37,610 nucleotides of DNA from Chrysochromulina tobinii (Eukaryota; Haptophyta; Prymnesiales; Chrysochromulinaceae), in the NCBI GenBank assembly GCA_001275005.1, contig JWZX01002199.1, positions 1 to 37,610 on the forward strand, given 5' to 3'. Positions 18,339 through 27,416 of this stretch are shown in pieces. A program made the translations under genes and the position numbers. Each line of letters starts with the position of its first letter. The first letter of the stretch is position 1. Below the pieces are notes generated by a model, which was not told where the DNA came from, searched no databases, and worked only from the letters and a program-made list of their open reading frames with translations.

Positions 18339-19250
18339 GTGATCAGTGAATACGACAACCCGTGACATGCAGACATGCACCCAGTTGCGACAGGGCTGCT
18401 TTCGGAGTCGGTGGGGCCGCGGGTGGGAGCAGCGAGGGGACGTTTGGCGGTGCAGCGGCTCATCCGCGAGGAGTGCGTGCAGCTGGCCAGCGTTCGTGGC
18501 AGACGGATGGTGCCCATTTCAACGGTAATGCACGTCCCACGGCCTGAACGGGGGGCTGCCTGTGCGTTCTTTGTGAGCTTACTTGTATTATGACGGGAGC
18601 GGACTGGACAGAGTTCGTGTCGAAAGAGATTCGCGGGGGGGGGGACCGCGACGAAACTGACTGACTGATTGATTCGCGGGTTCTAAGCAACGTATCCCGT
18701 GCAGTGTCGTAACGAAACTCAATTCGTCGAGGACGTTCATCAACGAAACATATCCAAATGGGGTTCGAAATAGAATTCTGCCGCATTGCGCGTTCATCAA
18801 GATGGAAAAAAGAACGACAGGATGCTTCATCGGGCGACCAGTTCGGCTCTTGCGGTGCACTTCACCCGAGCGATGAATTTCACCTCCGCATTCACCAGCA
18901 CCCGTCACAGATTGCGCGAACAGCTGTCAAGGCATAAGCCGACAGCGTTTGTGGCTCCACCGCCTCGCATGCTCTTGGGGCTCGGCATCGCTGGTTGTGG
19001 ACTACAAGTGGTCAAGATCTTGCGATCGACCGCTTGAGGTGGTTCAGACATGAGGACCCAGAGTGCGCCCGGTTTGAGAGACGTGCAATGTCTGGAGAGC
19101 ACATTTGCACTGCCGCTAGATGTGAGTGTGTGTGCCTCACGATTCGCATAGAAAAGATGAATACCTTCGACTTCCCTGGAGCGAGCACATCTGCGCTGCC
19201 GTTAAACGCTTTACATAATGTGTGTGCTCTACAAGTACATAATACCTTCG
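18339..19250. other. Intergenic region between bL34m and the sulfatase
   Basis: About 0.9 kb without a supported gene. Small ORFs (60-120 codons) occur in several frames but none has a recognisable motif. A run of nine or more G residues lies near 18635-18644. The centre (18650-18790) is AT-richer. The right end is the 3' flank of the minus-strand sulfatase gene. Confidence 0.5.
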
Positions 19251-21761
19251 CTAAATTCTGGCGGTGGCTCGAGCCGGCGGCGGCACGGCCGCACACTCGC
19301 GCTCTGCCTCCGCCGCCTCCAGGTGGTTGCGCAGCCGCCCTTGCAGTCGCGTAATCTCAACTCGCAGATTGAGCAGCTCCGTGCCACTCAGGTTGAGCGC
19401 GGCTCTTTCTGCGGGGGCCATCAAGTTGCGTTGCTCGGCGCCATCGGCCTGCAGGTCGTAGAGCTGCAGTGGCCGCCAGTAAGCTGCATGATGCTTATTG
19501 ACCTGATAATTGTGCGTCGGGTCTGTCGTGCCGCCCTTGGCAATCGGCTTGATGCGTGGAGCGTAGAGCAAGCGGTAGCGGCTCGTGCTGACCGCACGAG
19601 CTTCTCCCACTTCGCAGAAGAGGATGCGTTCATGGGGCGTTCCGTGCGCCCACGCGTCCTGCCACGTCGAGACGACGTGCTCGGCACGGGCAATAGCCTG
19701 TGCGTCCGACAGTGCATCCGACTGCACGTCCAGCGCGGCGGTGCTCATCAAGAGTGGCGCCAAGCTCCTACCGGTGAGCTGCTCTGCGAGCGGGTCCGAT
19801 GGCACCCGCGGTACCAACTCATCATCGAAGGCTGTGGTCGCTGGAGCCGAGAGCGGCGGCACGAGGGCGGGCCGCTCCACAAGTAACGGTTCGGCCTCAG
19901 GCTCCTTGAGTTCAGCATTCTCGAATGGGGACGAATTCGACCGAATGGGACGATTAGTCTCTTCGAGTTGGACCGAAGCCTCGTCCACGCCGTAGTTGAG
20001 GGTGTCATTGGGGGTTAGGGCCAGCACGCGGCGCTCCCCTGATGGCGAGGGCTGCTGCTTCGCAGGCTGCAGTACGTCCTTCCGTTGCTGCTGCTGCGGC
20101 GGCGGCGGCGGCGGCGGCAGTCGGTAGAGAGGAACGTTGGCTGCATGCAAAAGGGTGGGCAGCAAATCAAGATGCGAGACGAGGTGGGGGTAGGCGGTCA
20201 GGCGCGGTGCGAGCTTCGCCGGCCAGCGCAGCAGCAGCGGCACACGCGAGCCACCCGTGTAGCAATGCCCCTTGTCGAATGCCGCGTGGTCTGAGGTGAA
20301 GATTGTCAGCGTGCTGGCATCCTGCCCGCTCTCTCGTAGCGATTGGAGCACAGCGCTAACCCCTTCGTCCATCCATGCGAGCGCGAGCGGGTAATGCCGG
20401 TGACCGAAGCGCGGATCGCTCTCAATTGCCTCGTCCATCATGATGGGCTGCCGCCCTTGCGCGCCCTGTGCGCCGGTGCCGGTACGCGGAAGCAGTGCCT
20501 TGACACTCACCTTCGCCAGCCGGCACGCGCGCTTGCGCGAGGCCATCACATGCGAGCTGTTCGCAGCCCAAAGCCCGCCCGGCGTGTAGCGCGGGTCAGC
20601 CTGCATGCTGGTGAGCACCTCGGGATTGTGCGGCAGCGTCCATCCTACGTACAGGAAGAAGGGTGTCACCTTGCCACGCGCCATGGTCATGAACCGCACA
20701 GCGCCGTCGGCGATCCACTCAATGTTGTGCAGGAGCATGGCCGAAGGGAGCACATGCTGCCCCGGGTATAGGTTATTGACGTAGAGCCGCTCGGCAAAGT
20801 CAAAGCCGCATCGACGCACGTGCATCTGGACTGCCCGGTACTCGGCTTGCACTGTGGTTTTGACTGTGCGCCAGCTCGCCAGGCTGCTCGACACGACACG
20901 CTGCCGCTCTGCCGTACTGGCTCTCGGCGCAGGGTAGCCTAGGTGCCACTTGCCCACGATGCCGGTCGCGTACCCGCGCGCTCGCAGCAGGCTGGCGGCT
21001 GTTGGCATCGAGCACGTAGCGCTTCCACGCTCTTCTTCAGCGAGGTGATCCACAGCACTCGAGCGGTTGGAGCCCGCATCATGCGCGGCGCCGGCGCCGG
21101 CTGCACGCTCGCGCAAGGGCAAGTTGATGTTGAAGCCAATGGCCGCCAGCTCCGGGCTCATCGCCGAGAGCCCATCGACGCCAATCTGCTCGACTTTTGG
21201 CCGCGGCGTCGAGCTATGGAAGGCGCACGATGGATGGCGGCCTGTGAGCAGTGCATACCGGCTCGGCGTGCACAGCGGCCCCGGCGTGTGGCAGTTAGCG
21301 AATCGGACGCCGCCGGCACCGAGCGAGTCGGTGCTGGGCGTGAACCCTTTGCCAAGATCGTGCGGCTGCAAGTCGTCAGCCACCATGAACACTATGTTTG
21401 GCAAAGCACTGCGAGGCACTGGCACGTCTGAGCGATAAAATGGCGAGACCCCACGGGCATATTGCTTCACAAGTAGCCGGCGAGGCAAAGTCTGTCCGGC
21501 GACATTATAGTTTTTATTGCGTGCAGCCTCGGCGGCTACTTGTGAAGCTGCCGTCAGCGACGCAGTGCCGTTCCGAAGTGATGTCAACACGAGGCCACTC
21601 TCTTCGATTGGCGGTGATGAGGGCGGCAGCAAATCTTGCGGCACGCGCGGTGCCTCGGGCTGCGTGTGGCCTTCGGACAAGATGAGAAAATAGGCTGCGA
21701 TCAGCAAGGTCTGCAAGAGTATGAGAGCACCAGCGAACACGCGAGGTTTTGACGCGAGCAT
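19251..21761 (-). CDS. Membrane-anchored (type II) sulfatase
   Basis: 836 aa from the ATG at 21761; the frame opens upstream only with GTG. A hydrophobic signal anchor at about 9-28 (FAGALILLQTLLIAAYFLIL) predicts a Golgi or secretory-lumen enzyme. The sulfatase signature is complete: metal-binding DD (129-130) in NIVFMVADDLQPHD, and the formylglycine site C164-T-P-S-R168 in GPLCTPSRYALLTGRHP. Then come GIVGKWHLGYP, the FFLYVGWTLPHNP block, and TIFTSDHAAFDKG with GGSRVPLLLRWP. The Cys must be oxidised to formylglycine by SUMF1/FGE. It removes sulfate esters from carbohydrate or another substrate, which cannot be specified. A long insert (about 575-700) rich in Pro, Gln and Glu interrupts the C-terminal part. 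Confidence 0.93.
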   Translation of the reverse strand: MLASKPRVFAGALILLQTLLIAAYFLILSEGHTQPEAPRVPQDLLPPSSPPIEESGLVLTSLRNGTASLTAASQVAAEAARNKNYNVAGQTLPRRLLVKQYARGVSPFYRSDVPVPRSALPNIVFMVADDLQPHDLGKGFTPSTDSLGAGGVRFANCHTPGPLCTPSRYALLTGRHPSCAFHSSTPRPKVEQIGVDGLSAMSPELAAIGFNINLPLRERAAGAGAAHDAGSNRSSAVDHLAEEERGSATCSMPTAASLLRARGYATGIVGKWHLGYPAPRASTAERQRVVSSSLASWRTVKTTVQAEYRAVQMHVRRCGFDFAERLYVNNLYPGQHVLPSAMLLHNIEWIADGAVRFMTMARGKVTPFFLYVGWTLPHNPEVLTSMQADPRYTPGGLWAANSSHVMASRKRACRLAKVSVKALLPRTGTGAQGAQGRQPIMMDEAIESDPRFGHRHYPLALAWMDEGVSAVLQSLRESGQDASTLTIFTSDHAAFDKGHCYTGGSRVPLLLRWPAKLAPRLTAYPHLVSHLDLLPTLLHAANVPLYRLPPPPPPPQQQQRKDVLQPAKQQPSPSGERRVLALTPNDTLNYGVDEASVQLEETNRPIRSNSSPFENAELKEPEAEPLLVERPALVPPLSAPATTAFDDELVPRVPSDPLAEQLTGRSLAPLLMSTAALDVQSDALSDAQAIARAEHVVSTWQDAWAHGTPHERILFCEVGEARAVSTSRYRLLYAPRIKPIAKGGTTDPTHNYQVNKHHAAYWRPLQLYDLQADGAEQRNLMAPAERAALNLSGTELLNLRVEITRLQGRLRNHLEAAEAERECAAVPPPARATARI
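20088..20125. repeat. CTG/CGG triplet run within the sulfatase gene
   Basis: A short run of trinucleotides (GCTGCTGCTGCGGCGGCGGCGGC on the plus strand) encodes consecutive Pro and Gln residues in the sulfatase insert on the minus strand. It is a likely length-polymorphic microsatellite in a surface loop that is not part of the catalytic core. Confidence 0.6.
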
Positions 21762-22005
21762 GTTTTGTAACAGGCGCTGCAGCCGACGAACCACCGGTCT
21801 CGCGCCAAGCCACCCATAGACGATCCCATGACGGACGCGCCTGAAGGGTCGGAAGAGGTGTGAATGTATCGGTGTTTTCTAAAGGAGGCTGGGAACTCCT
21901 TAATTGTAGATATGGAAGGCGCGAGAAGTTGGAAACAGCTGAAGCGATATTGAAATCACCTACCCCGATTTCTAAGGAAACCACCCTCCCGCCCCCCCCC
22001 GGAGC

Positions 22006-24018
22006 CTACGGCTGTAAAGCGAAAGCGAAAGCGACCTCCTCCTCCTGTGAGAGTGCTACCGCGCAGCGGCGCGTCTCAGAGTGCTGCGGCCCGAGGACTG
22101 TCCTCATGCGCTCAAGAGCCGATTTCAGTGAATGGATCCCTCCACCTGCCGCGCACTCGAGCCGTGCGTGGATGGCCTCGAGCATCAGCGTCGTGTCCAC
22201 CATAGGGCCCAGTGCTTCACGCGCCGTGCTGATCACGCGTGCATCTACGAGTGCGCGGGCGCTCTCCAAGCGGCCTTGTGCGCGGCGCACGTCTGCGAGC
22301 CAGGCTTGTGAGCGCAGCCGTGTGCGATGGCCCTCCGCGAGCGTTGCGATGCAGCCGCCAAGTGCTTCGAACAGCAGAGTCTCGGCCTCGCCCAGCTGGC
22401 CCTGGTCATGCAGCAGCCGCCCCAGATTGCTGATTGTGGTGAGCGTGCTCGGGTGCCGATTGCCGAGCGTCGCACGAAACCCCTCGAGCGCCTCGCGGAG
22501 CAATACCCTCGCATCCTCCAGCTGGCCCTGGGCTTGCAGCAGCGACCCCAGATTGTTGGTGGAGGCAAGCGTGTTCGGGTGACGAGTGCCGAGAATTGCA
22601 CGGCTCGCCTCGAGCGCCTCGCGGAGCAAGACACCCGCGTCCTCGAGCTGGCCCTGGCCCTGCAGCAGCATCCCCAGATTGCTGATGGAGTCGAGCGTTT
22701 CCGGGTGCCGATTGCCGAGCGTCGCACGGCACCCCTCGAGCGCCTCGCGGAGCAAGACACCCGCGTCCTCGAGCTGGCCCTGGTCTTGCAGCAGCGTCCC
22801 TAGACAGTTGATGGAGTCGAGCGTTTCCGGGTGCCAGTTGCCGAACCTGGCACGCCGTGCCTCTAGCGCCTCGCGGTACAAGACCTCCGCGCCCTCGAGC
22901 TGGCCCTGGGCCTGCAGCAGCAACCCCAGGTTTATCTGCAGTGCCGACGTCGCCCGCTTCTTTCGCGGCATGCGCATCAGCGCGGCGCGGCCCTCCGCCG
23001 CAAGCCACTCGCGCAGCGACGCGCACACCGTCTTCGTCACCGCGCCGATGCCGCCCTCGAGCTTCGCTACCTCTGCCAGGATGTAGTCGCGATCCTCGAT
23101 CTTGGTGATCTGCGCGTCGGCCGCGTCCAGGCACGCCACGATGCCCGCAATCTCGCCCAAGTCGAACGTCAGCAGCGCCTCGAAGCCATCGACGTCCGCG
23201 GGCGCGAGCACCACGTGCAGCGTGGCGCCCTTGGCGAGCGCCTTGACGAGCTCGAACAAGCACCACGCGCGCGTCATCGCGCCCGGTCCGCGGCGCACCC
23301 AGCCGGCTGGCGGCTCTCCGCGATCAGGCAGGAAATAGGGCTGCTTTGGCGCGGGCCACTCGGCCGTGAGCGGCGAGCAGTACAGGAGGATCTCGCTGAT
23401 GGCCGCCATCGCATCGGAAAAGACGTGGTCCGTGTCCTCCTTGCGCGCCGTGTGCTCCTCGCTGCCCCGGGGGTAGCGCTCGGCATCAAACTCGCCCGAG
23501 AGCAGCGTCTGCGAGGCTGCAAAGATGTCGATCCATACGTAGCGCGTCACGCCGTCGGCGGCCTCAAGCTCGGTCAGCCTGCGCTCGATGGCATCGAGCA
23601 TGTCACCCAGCTTCGTTCCCTCCCACGAGTACGAGAAGAAGGTGGTCGCGAGGCCGATGAGCGCGCCCACAACCTCGCCGCGCGCCTCCGCCGCGAGCGC
23701 GAGCGACTCGATGAGCGAGAGACCCGTCGAGCGCGTGAGCGCGCACACGCTCCACTCGAAGCCCTCCTCCTTGATCAGGTCGCCCATCAGCATGCCGAGC
23801 GCGCCGCGCACGCGGAAGAAGCACCGGATGGCGCGCAGCATCGCACGGGTTATTCCACGCTGGCCGCTCGGCAGGCGGAGCTTGTGCGGGCGCACCGGCA
23901 CGTCGAGCGTGCCCTTGGGCACGCGCGCCGTCGCGATGGCGTCAAAGAGCGCTTCGGCAAGGGAATCGGCGATGCCGCAACCCTTCGATGTCGCGCAGCC
24001 CGAGCCGCGCAAGCGCAT
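22006..24018 (-). CDS. TIR-like domain protein with kinesin-light-chain-type TPR repeats
   Basis: 670 aa, ATG at 24018. The N-terminal 120 residues are helical. A TIR-like alpha/beta domain follows at about 125-300: FFSYSWEG as the first strand motif, RYVWIDIFAASQ as the second, ILLYCSPL, and MTRAWCLFELVKA, which resembles the WCxxEL helix of TIR domains. In enzymatic TIRs that helix carries the catalytic Glu. Residues about 370-580 form at least five KLC-type TPRs of 42 residues with the signature HPxTLxSxxNLGxLLxxQGQLExAxxLxREALE. The repeats are near-identical. It should be a cytosolic signalling or immune-type adaptor or NADase, but enzymatic activity is inference. It is divergent from the FHA-like gene at 24257. 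No nucleotide-binding STAND domain is seen. Confidence 0.75.
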   Translation of the reverse strand: MRLRGSGCATSKGCGIADSLAEALFDAIATARVPKGTLDVPVRPHKLRLPSGQRGITRAMLRAIRCFFRVRGALGMLMGDLIKEEGFEWSVCALTRSTGLSLIESLALAAEARGEVVGALIGLATTFFSYSWEGTKLGDMLDAIERRLTELEAADGVTRYVWIDIFAASQTLLSGEFDAERYPRGSEEHTARKEDTDHVFSDAMAAISEILLYCSPLTAEWPAPKQPYFLPDRGEPPAGWVRRGPGAMTRAWCLFELVKALAKGATLHVVLAPADVDGFEALLTFDLGEIAGIVACLDAADAQITKIEDRDYILAEVAKLEGGIGAVTKTVCASLREWLAAEGRAALMRMPRKKRATSALQINLGLLLQAQGQLEGAEVLYREALEARRARFGNWHPETLDSINCLGTLLQDQGQLEDAGVLLREALEGCRATLGNRHPETLDSISNLGMLLQGQGQLEDAGVLLREALEASRAILGTRHPNTLASTNNLGSLLQAQGQLEDARVLLREALEGFRATLGNRHPSTLTTISNLGRLLHDQGQLGEAETLLFEALGGCIATLAEGHRTRLRSQAWLADVRRAQGRLESARALVDARVISTAREALGPMVDTTLMLEAIHARLECAAGGGIHSLKSALERMRTVLGPQHSETRRCAVALSQEEEVAFAFALQP
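22380..22935 (-). repeat. Five tandem ~126-bp TPR-encoding repeats, highly similar
   Basis: Each 126-bp unit encodes one 42-residue KLC-type TPR. Long blocks, such as the segment reading CTCGAGCGCCTCGCGGAGCA on the plus strand, recur every 126 bp almost unchanged. The two central units (about 22590-22840) differ at only a few positions by eye. Such identity is far above that needed to keep the fold and suggests recent duplication or gene conversion, so copy number may vary between strains. Confidence 0.85.
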
Positions 24019-24256
24019 CCCTCTGTACGGCCAATGGGCTGGAGCCCGACCGTGCCCTCAGCTCCTACATTGTAAAGTTTGCACCGGGCTCGATTTTCAC
24101 GTACGCGTCACCTCTAAACCAAGGAAAAAAGGGAAAGGGGTCAATTCCACCTTAGTCCAAATAATGGTTGCGCTCAACACGGCGGTTGATCAAAGTTCGA
24201 AGCATATCAAGAATCTGATCGTGGTCGCGGCCTCCTAAGGAAGAAACGCGGAAGGG
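24019..24256. promoter_or_regulatory. 238-bp intergenic region between TIR/TPR and FHA-like starts
   Basis: Separates the divergent ATGs at 24018 (-) and 24257 (+). It includes an AT-richer, purine-rich stretch (AAGGAAAAAAGGGAAAGGGG near 24120) and TCCAAATAATGG near 24157. No TATA box at a suitable distance is certain. It is proposed as a shared promoter region on spacing alone. Confidence 0.35.
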
Positions 24257-24685
24257 ATGAGCCATACTCCATCCTCCGTACCGGAGGAATATGCTGGCAC
24301 GAGAGGCAAGCCATGGGGGCGTCTCAAGTCCATCGGCAAGCAAAATGCCGGCAGTCACGAGCTGCACGCTATGACGGTGAGCATTGGCCGCAGGAGAGAG
24401 TGCACCGTCGAGATTCCTCCATCGAGTGAACATGCGGTAATCTCCGGACACCACTGCACGCTGCTCACCTTCAACCGAGGCCTTGATTTGATCGATGCAG
24501 GGAGCCTCTCCTCGATGAACTCGTATAACACGCTCCGGCCGGTCGGGAGAAAAAATGCTAGCTGGCCACACTCGAGACATCAGCCATCCGACGGACGAGG
24601 GCGACATGCTTGTCCCTGTGTCCCGGATACGAGCTTTACCCGTTCGAAGCGAGAGGGTGGTTTCACACTTTTGAACACAAAATAA
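24257..24685 (+). CDS. Small FHA-like domain protein
   Basis: 142 aa, ATG at 24257. FHA domains bind phosphothreonine peptides in signalling and DNA-damage pathways. The fit is: RLKSIGKQ as the first strand, VSIGRRRECTVEIPPSSE with the GR of the phosphopeptide loop, HAVISGHHCTLL matching the SxxH loop, and LIDAGSLSSMNSYNTLRPVGR in place of the usual D.S.NGT.(L/V)N motif. The canonical NG is not preserved, so binding is uncertain. The domain occupies about residues 20-100, the remainder is basic without features, and no kinase domain follows. It may be a short FHA-only protein or the first exon of a larger gene. The opposite strand is open too (151 codons) but shows no family. Confidence 0.5.
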   Translation: MSHTPSSVPEEYAGTRGKPWGRLKSIGKQNAGSHELHAMTVSIGRRRECTVEIPPSSEHAVISGHHCTLLTFNRGLDLIDAGSLSSMNSYNTLRPVGRKNASWPHSRHQPSDGRGRHACPCVPDTSFTRSKREGGFTLLNTK

Positions 24686-25136
24686 TAATCAATTCCCACG
24701 CTATCTTGTTCATCCCCGCTTCCCCGCGTATATATGAATATATAGACAAAACACGGAACGGAGCGCACCGGCGTCGACGCCAGCGCGGGCCCACGGCGAC
24801 CGGGGGCGTGGCCCCCGCGGTCCGGCGGGACCCGCGGGCGCCGGCGTCGCGGCGTCGGTTGCGGTTGCCGCCCGATATCGCGTGTATGTCCGCAGTGCGG
24901 GCGCACACTATACACAGTCAGGAAACTCATCGCACTCTCTGCACACAGCCGGCCGTGGGGCCGGCGCCGGTACTGTCAGGTCACGTCGCCGGGACGGTCA
25001 CGTCGCCGGGACGCTGCGCAGCCTGGCGGTGGGCTGGCCCATGGCATCGCCGTCGGCAAGAAAGACTCGCCGAACTGGCGCGCCATATGCCGAAGCTAAC
25101 TCCGAAGCCAGGCGCAGATCTGATGCAATCTCCTCC
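24686..25136. other. Intergenic region with an AT-rich palindromic patch
   Basis: No gene is supported. CGTATATATGAATATATAGAC at about 24726-24746 is a strongly AT-rich, nearly self-complementary patch in otherwise GC-rich DNA. Downstream there are duplicated GTCACGTCGCCGGGACG-type words at about 24979-25015. Confidence 0.45.
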
Positions 25137-25250
25137 GTCCTCGAGCGGTTTCTGGCGGTAGCTTTGCTGCGGCTGCGTGTACATGTCGCAAAAGCTGCAC
25201 TTGTTCCATGAGCACCCGATGGTCACCTGGAGGATGAGCGAGTCTGCCTC
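25137..25250 (-). pseudogene. Radical SAM protein fragment (iron-sulfur motif exon or relic)
   Basis: On the minus strand the frame reads EADSLILQVTIGCSWNKC, then SFCDMYTQPQQSYRQKPLED. This is the opening beta strand and 4Fe-4S loop of a radical SAM domain of the uncharacterised type whose members read LQVTxGCSHNxCTFCxMY. The cluster cysteines are spaced CX4CX2C instead of the common CX3CX2C. A TGA lies in frame 5' of it (25260-25262) and the homology stops after PLED, although the frame runs on to 24981. It is therefore either one exon of a spliced gene whose other exons I cannot find, or a pseudogene. No remainder of the barrel was found within 1 kb on either side. Confidence 0.55.
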
Positions 25251-25398
25251 CCGCCGATGTCAGCGTGGTTGGCGCCGTTCGCCTGTGAATGAAAGCGGCT
25301 GCAGCTCTCCCCAGATATCGTACTGTGAAGAGAAGCCGCAATACTTGTAATGTTACCAATTCCGAGCCCACATGTTGTATCTCTGGTGAACCCCTTAT

Positions 25399-26688
25399 CT
25401 ACACCTGCGCGTGCACACCCTGCTTTCCCCGCGGCACGATGTGCGGCGCGTCCGACACACGCAGCGGCGCCACGGGCACACGCACGTGGTCGCTACCCGG
25501 GATCTGGTACCACGTTCCTGCTTGTTCCAGGCCTCGGAAACTCAAGTCAATGCCCTGGAGGCGGCCGAGGCTGGCGATCCCTGAGCGTAGCAGGTTCGGA
25601 CCCTGCGTGCTCAGGCATGTCAGAATCTTGAGCAGTTTGGATTGACCAACGTCGCCCGTCCAGAGCTCCGAGATGAAGTGGAACTGGTCGCTGGCCGCTA
25701 GGAAGCGCAATCGTGAGGCCACGAGGGCCAGGTAGCTATGCTCGAACTTGTCGTCCCAGGGCGCCAGGTGCGTGAGGATCGTGGGCGCACGGCACTGGTA
25801 GCAGGAGATCCTGCCCCCGAGGGCGAGCGAAACCCAGATGCCCCACGGGGCATCCTCGGGGAGGTCGAAGATGCTCGCGTCCTGGTCCACGAAGAAGTCC
25901 ATGTTCGTGAACGCGATCTCGGACGCAAACTGGAAGACGCTCGTGGTGAACTCCAGCGCCTCGTGGGTCTTGTTGAAGTCGCGCGCCATGAGCCTTCCTG
26001 CGGCGGCGTGCCCTCGATCTTTGCAGCAGACGAGCGTGATGTAGATGGGCAGCAGGTAGTAGAGTACCCGGTACGCCAGCGCCAGGCATGAGAGGTCCTC
26101 GCTGAGCTGGCCTCTCGAAGATGGCCCGCCATTTGGATTACGGTGAGTCCGCATGCGCTCCGTCAAGGCCTGGAGGGGAACGCTCGCCCACCAGGTGTGC
26201 TCCGAGTCTAAAGTCGCGGCGACGTCGAACAGGATGTCGAAACCGGCCTCGACATTGTTAAATGGGCTCGGAAGATGCCAGCCCGCAACTCGGAGAACGA
26301 CCATGACCAAGAGCACGGCCTCCTTGTCGAACTGCTCCTTGTCCAGGTAGTGCGCGCCGTTGGTCACCCAGAGCTCGAGGATCTCGTGGCCGCACTGCAT
26401 GAGGAGCTTGAGGAAGAGCTCCATCCGGTTCTGGAGGTCCTCAGGGTCGATGGTCCCCAGCCTGCGTCTCATACGCGTCACCTCGTCGTCGTCCTCGGCT
26501 GCTGCGAAAACTCGGAGACGATTCGCCAGGCTCTCGAGAGCTGGAGCGTGCCGTGGAAAAAGGCGTCGCGCAGCCTCGTCGTGGACGTGGACGAGGTTGG
26601 TGTCGGTCGCCACCACAACTGTGCGCACATCTGCCAATAAGGTTTTCTCGTCCTCAGTCAAAGCTTGTTGAGGTACAGCATTCGGCAT
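25399..26688 (-). CDS. Conserved-looking protein of unknown function, 429 aa
   Basis: 429 aa, ATG at 26688, TAG at 25399. No family recognised. It is predicted to be mostly helical and soluble, with hydrophobic clusters such as AVLLVMVVLRVAGWHL (about 140-155) and LALAYRVLYYLLPIYITLVCC (about 210-230). The second could be a membrane helix or the core of a helical bundle. The sequence is balanced in composition, with many Trp, Tyr and Phe residues, and has none of the low-complexity tracts of its neighbours. That supports a genuine globular protein. The start lies directly after an AT-rich leader (about 26690-26765). It has no obvious partner gene. The C-terminal 30 residues are less ordered. 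Confidence 0.75.
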   Translation of the reverse strand: MPNAVPQQALTEDEKTLLADVRTVVVATDTNLVHVHDEAARRLFPRHAPALESLANRLRVFAAAEDDDEVTRMRRRLGTIDPEDLQNRMELFLKLLMQCGHEILELWVTNGAHYLDKEQFDKEAVLLVMVVLRVAGWHLPSPFNNVEAGFDILFDVAATLDSEHTWWASVPLQALTERMRTHRNPNGGPSSRGQLSEDLSCLALAYRVLYYLLPIYITLVCCKDRGHAAAGRLMARDFNKTHEALEFTTSVFQFASEIAFTNMDFFVDQDASIFDLPEDAPWGIWVSLALGGRISCYQCRAPTILTHLAPWDDKFEHSYLALVASRLRFLAASDQFHFISELWTGDVGQSKLLKILTCLSTQGPNLLRSGIASLGRLQGIDLSFRGLEQAGTWYQIPGSDHVRVPVAPLRVSDAPHIVPRGKQGVHAQV

Positions 26689-27416
26689 GATTTCTCTTTA
26701 TCCTCTTTTTTTGCGCAAAGTTGCCTTATTTGGATGCGATCCTCTCCTGCATATGACCTAAATTTGTAGACGGGAACGCGAGAGCGGCTGGCTCGGCGAG
26801 TCTCCTCCTCTTTGCCCCCCTCTCGACTCCGGATCAACCCGCGCCTTCCATCGAGGGTCTTGCGAGGAGTGACTGGCCCAGCGCTGATCGGGTCCACGAG
26901 TCCACCACGGATACATGGAACGCCCCGGACGCAAGCGTCCATACTCTGGAACACTTCTCGATCCGGCACTCGTCTGCCTCCGCTCTCTCAAGCGTGCCTT
27001 TCACTGATGCAGGTCTTCAACATCTTTTCAACATCATGCTCGCGCGCGCGTGCGAGCGATTGGCTCCGGCTACGGCAGCTGCTCCCCATGACCTTCGCAT
27101 GACGCAGGGAGCCGTTCATAGCTTCCGTGCACAACCAAATCTTCCATCGCGCATCGCGCAGCTCACCATTCGGAAGCTGCACGTGCCTTTGTGCAAATCA
27201 CAAAGCCGCGCGGCGGCGACGCACAAGTTGGCGAGTAGCATGGTACGCGACCGGCGCGTTTTCTGCCCTTGTCATTTCGCACCCGCATCCGGCAGAATGG
27301 TCATGCCCGTGGCACATCGGGTGCGAGGTGCGTGATTGAGTGTCGTGTGAGGGTGACCTTAAATCGGTGGGGGTCTGAGTTGAACATGTATTGAGCTGAC
27401 ACTCGCAGTGTCCCAT
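26689..27416. other. Intergenic region upstream of the 429-aa gene
   Basis: About 730 bp. The left end (26690-26765) is AT-rich and probably holds the promoter of the minus-strand gene at 26688. The rest contains only short ORFs on both strands without motifs. It also forms the 3' flank of the FYVE gene, which ends at 27417. Confidence 0.45.

Noticed and set aside
18346-18593. Small ORFs downstream of bL34m
   Set aside because: Three overlapping frames of 60-72 codons, none with a motif or better start context than the others.
23215-24075. 286-codon plus-strand ORF opposite the TIR/TPR gene
   Set aside because: Arg/His/Ala-rich antisense frame of a gene with recognisable domains.
24726-24746. 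TATATATGAATATATAG as a TATA-box promoter
   Set aside because: No supported gene starts at a suitable distance on either strand, so it is noted only as an AT-rich patch.
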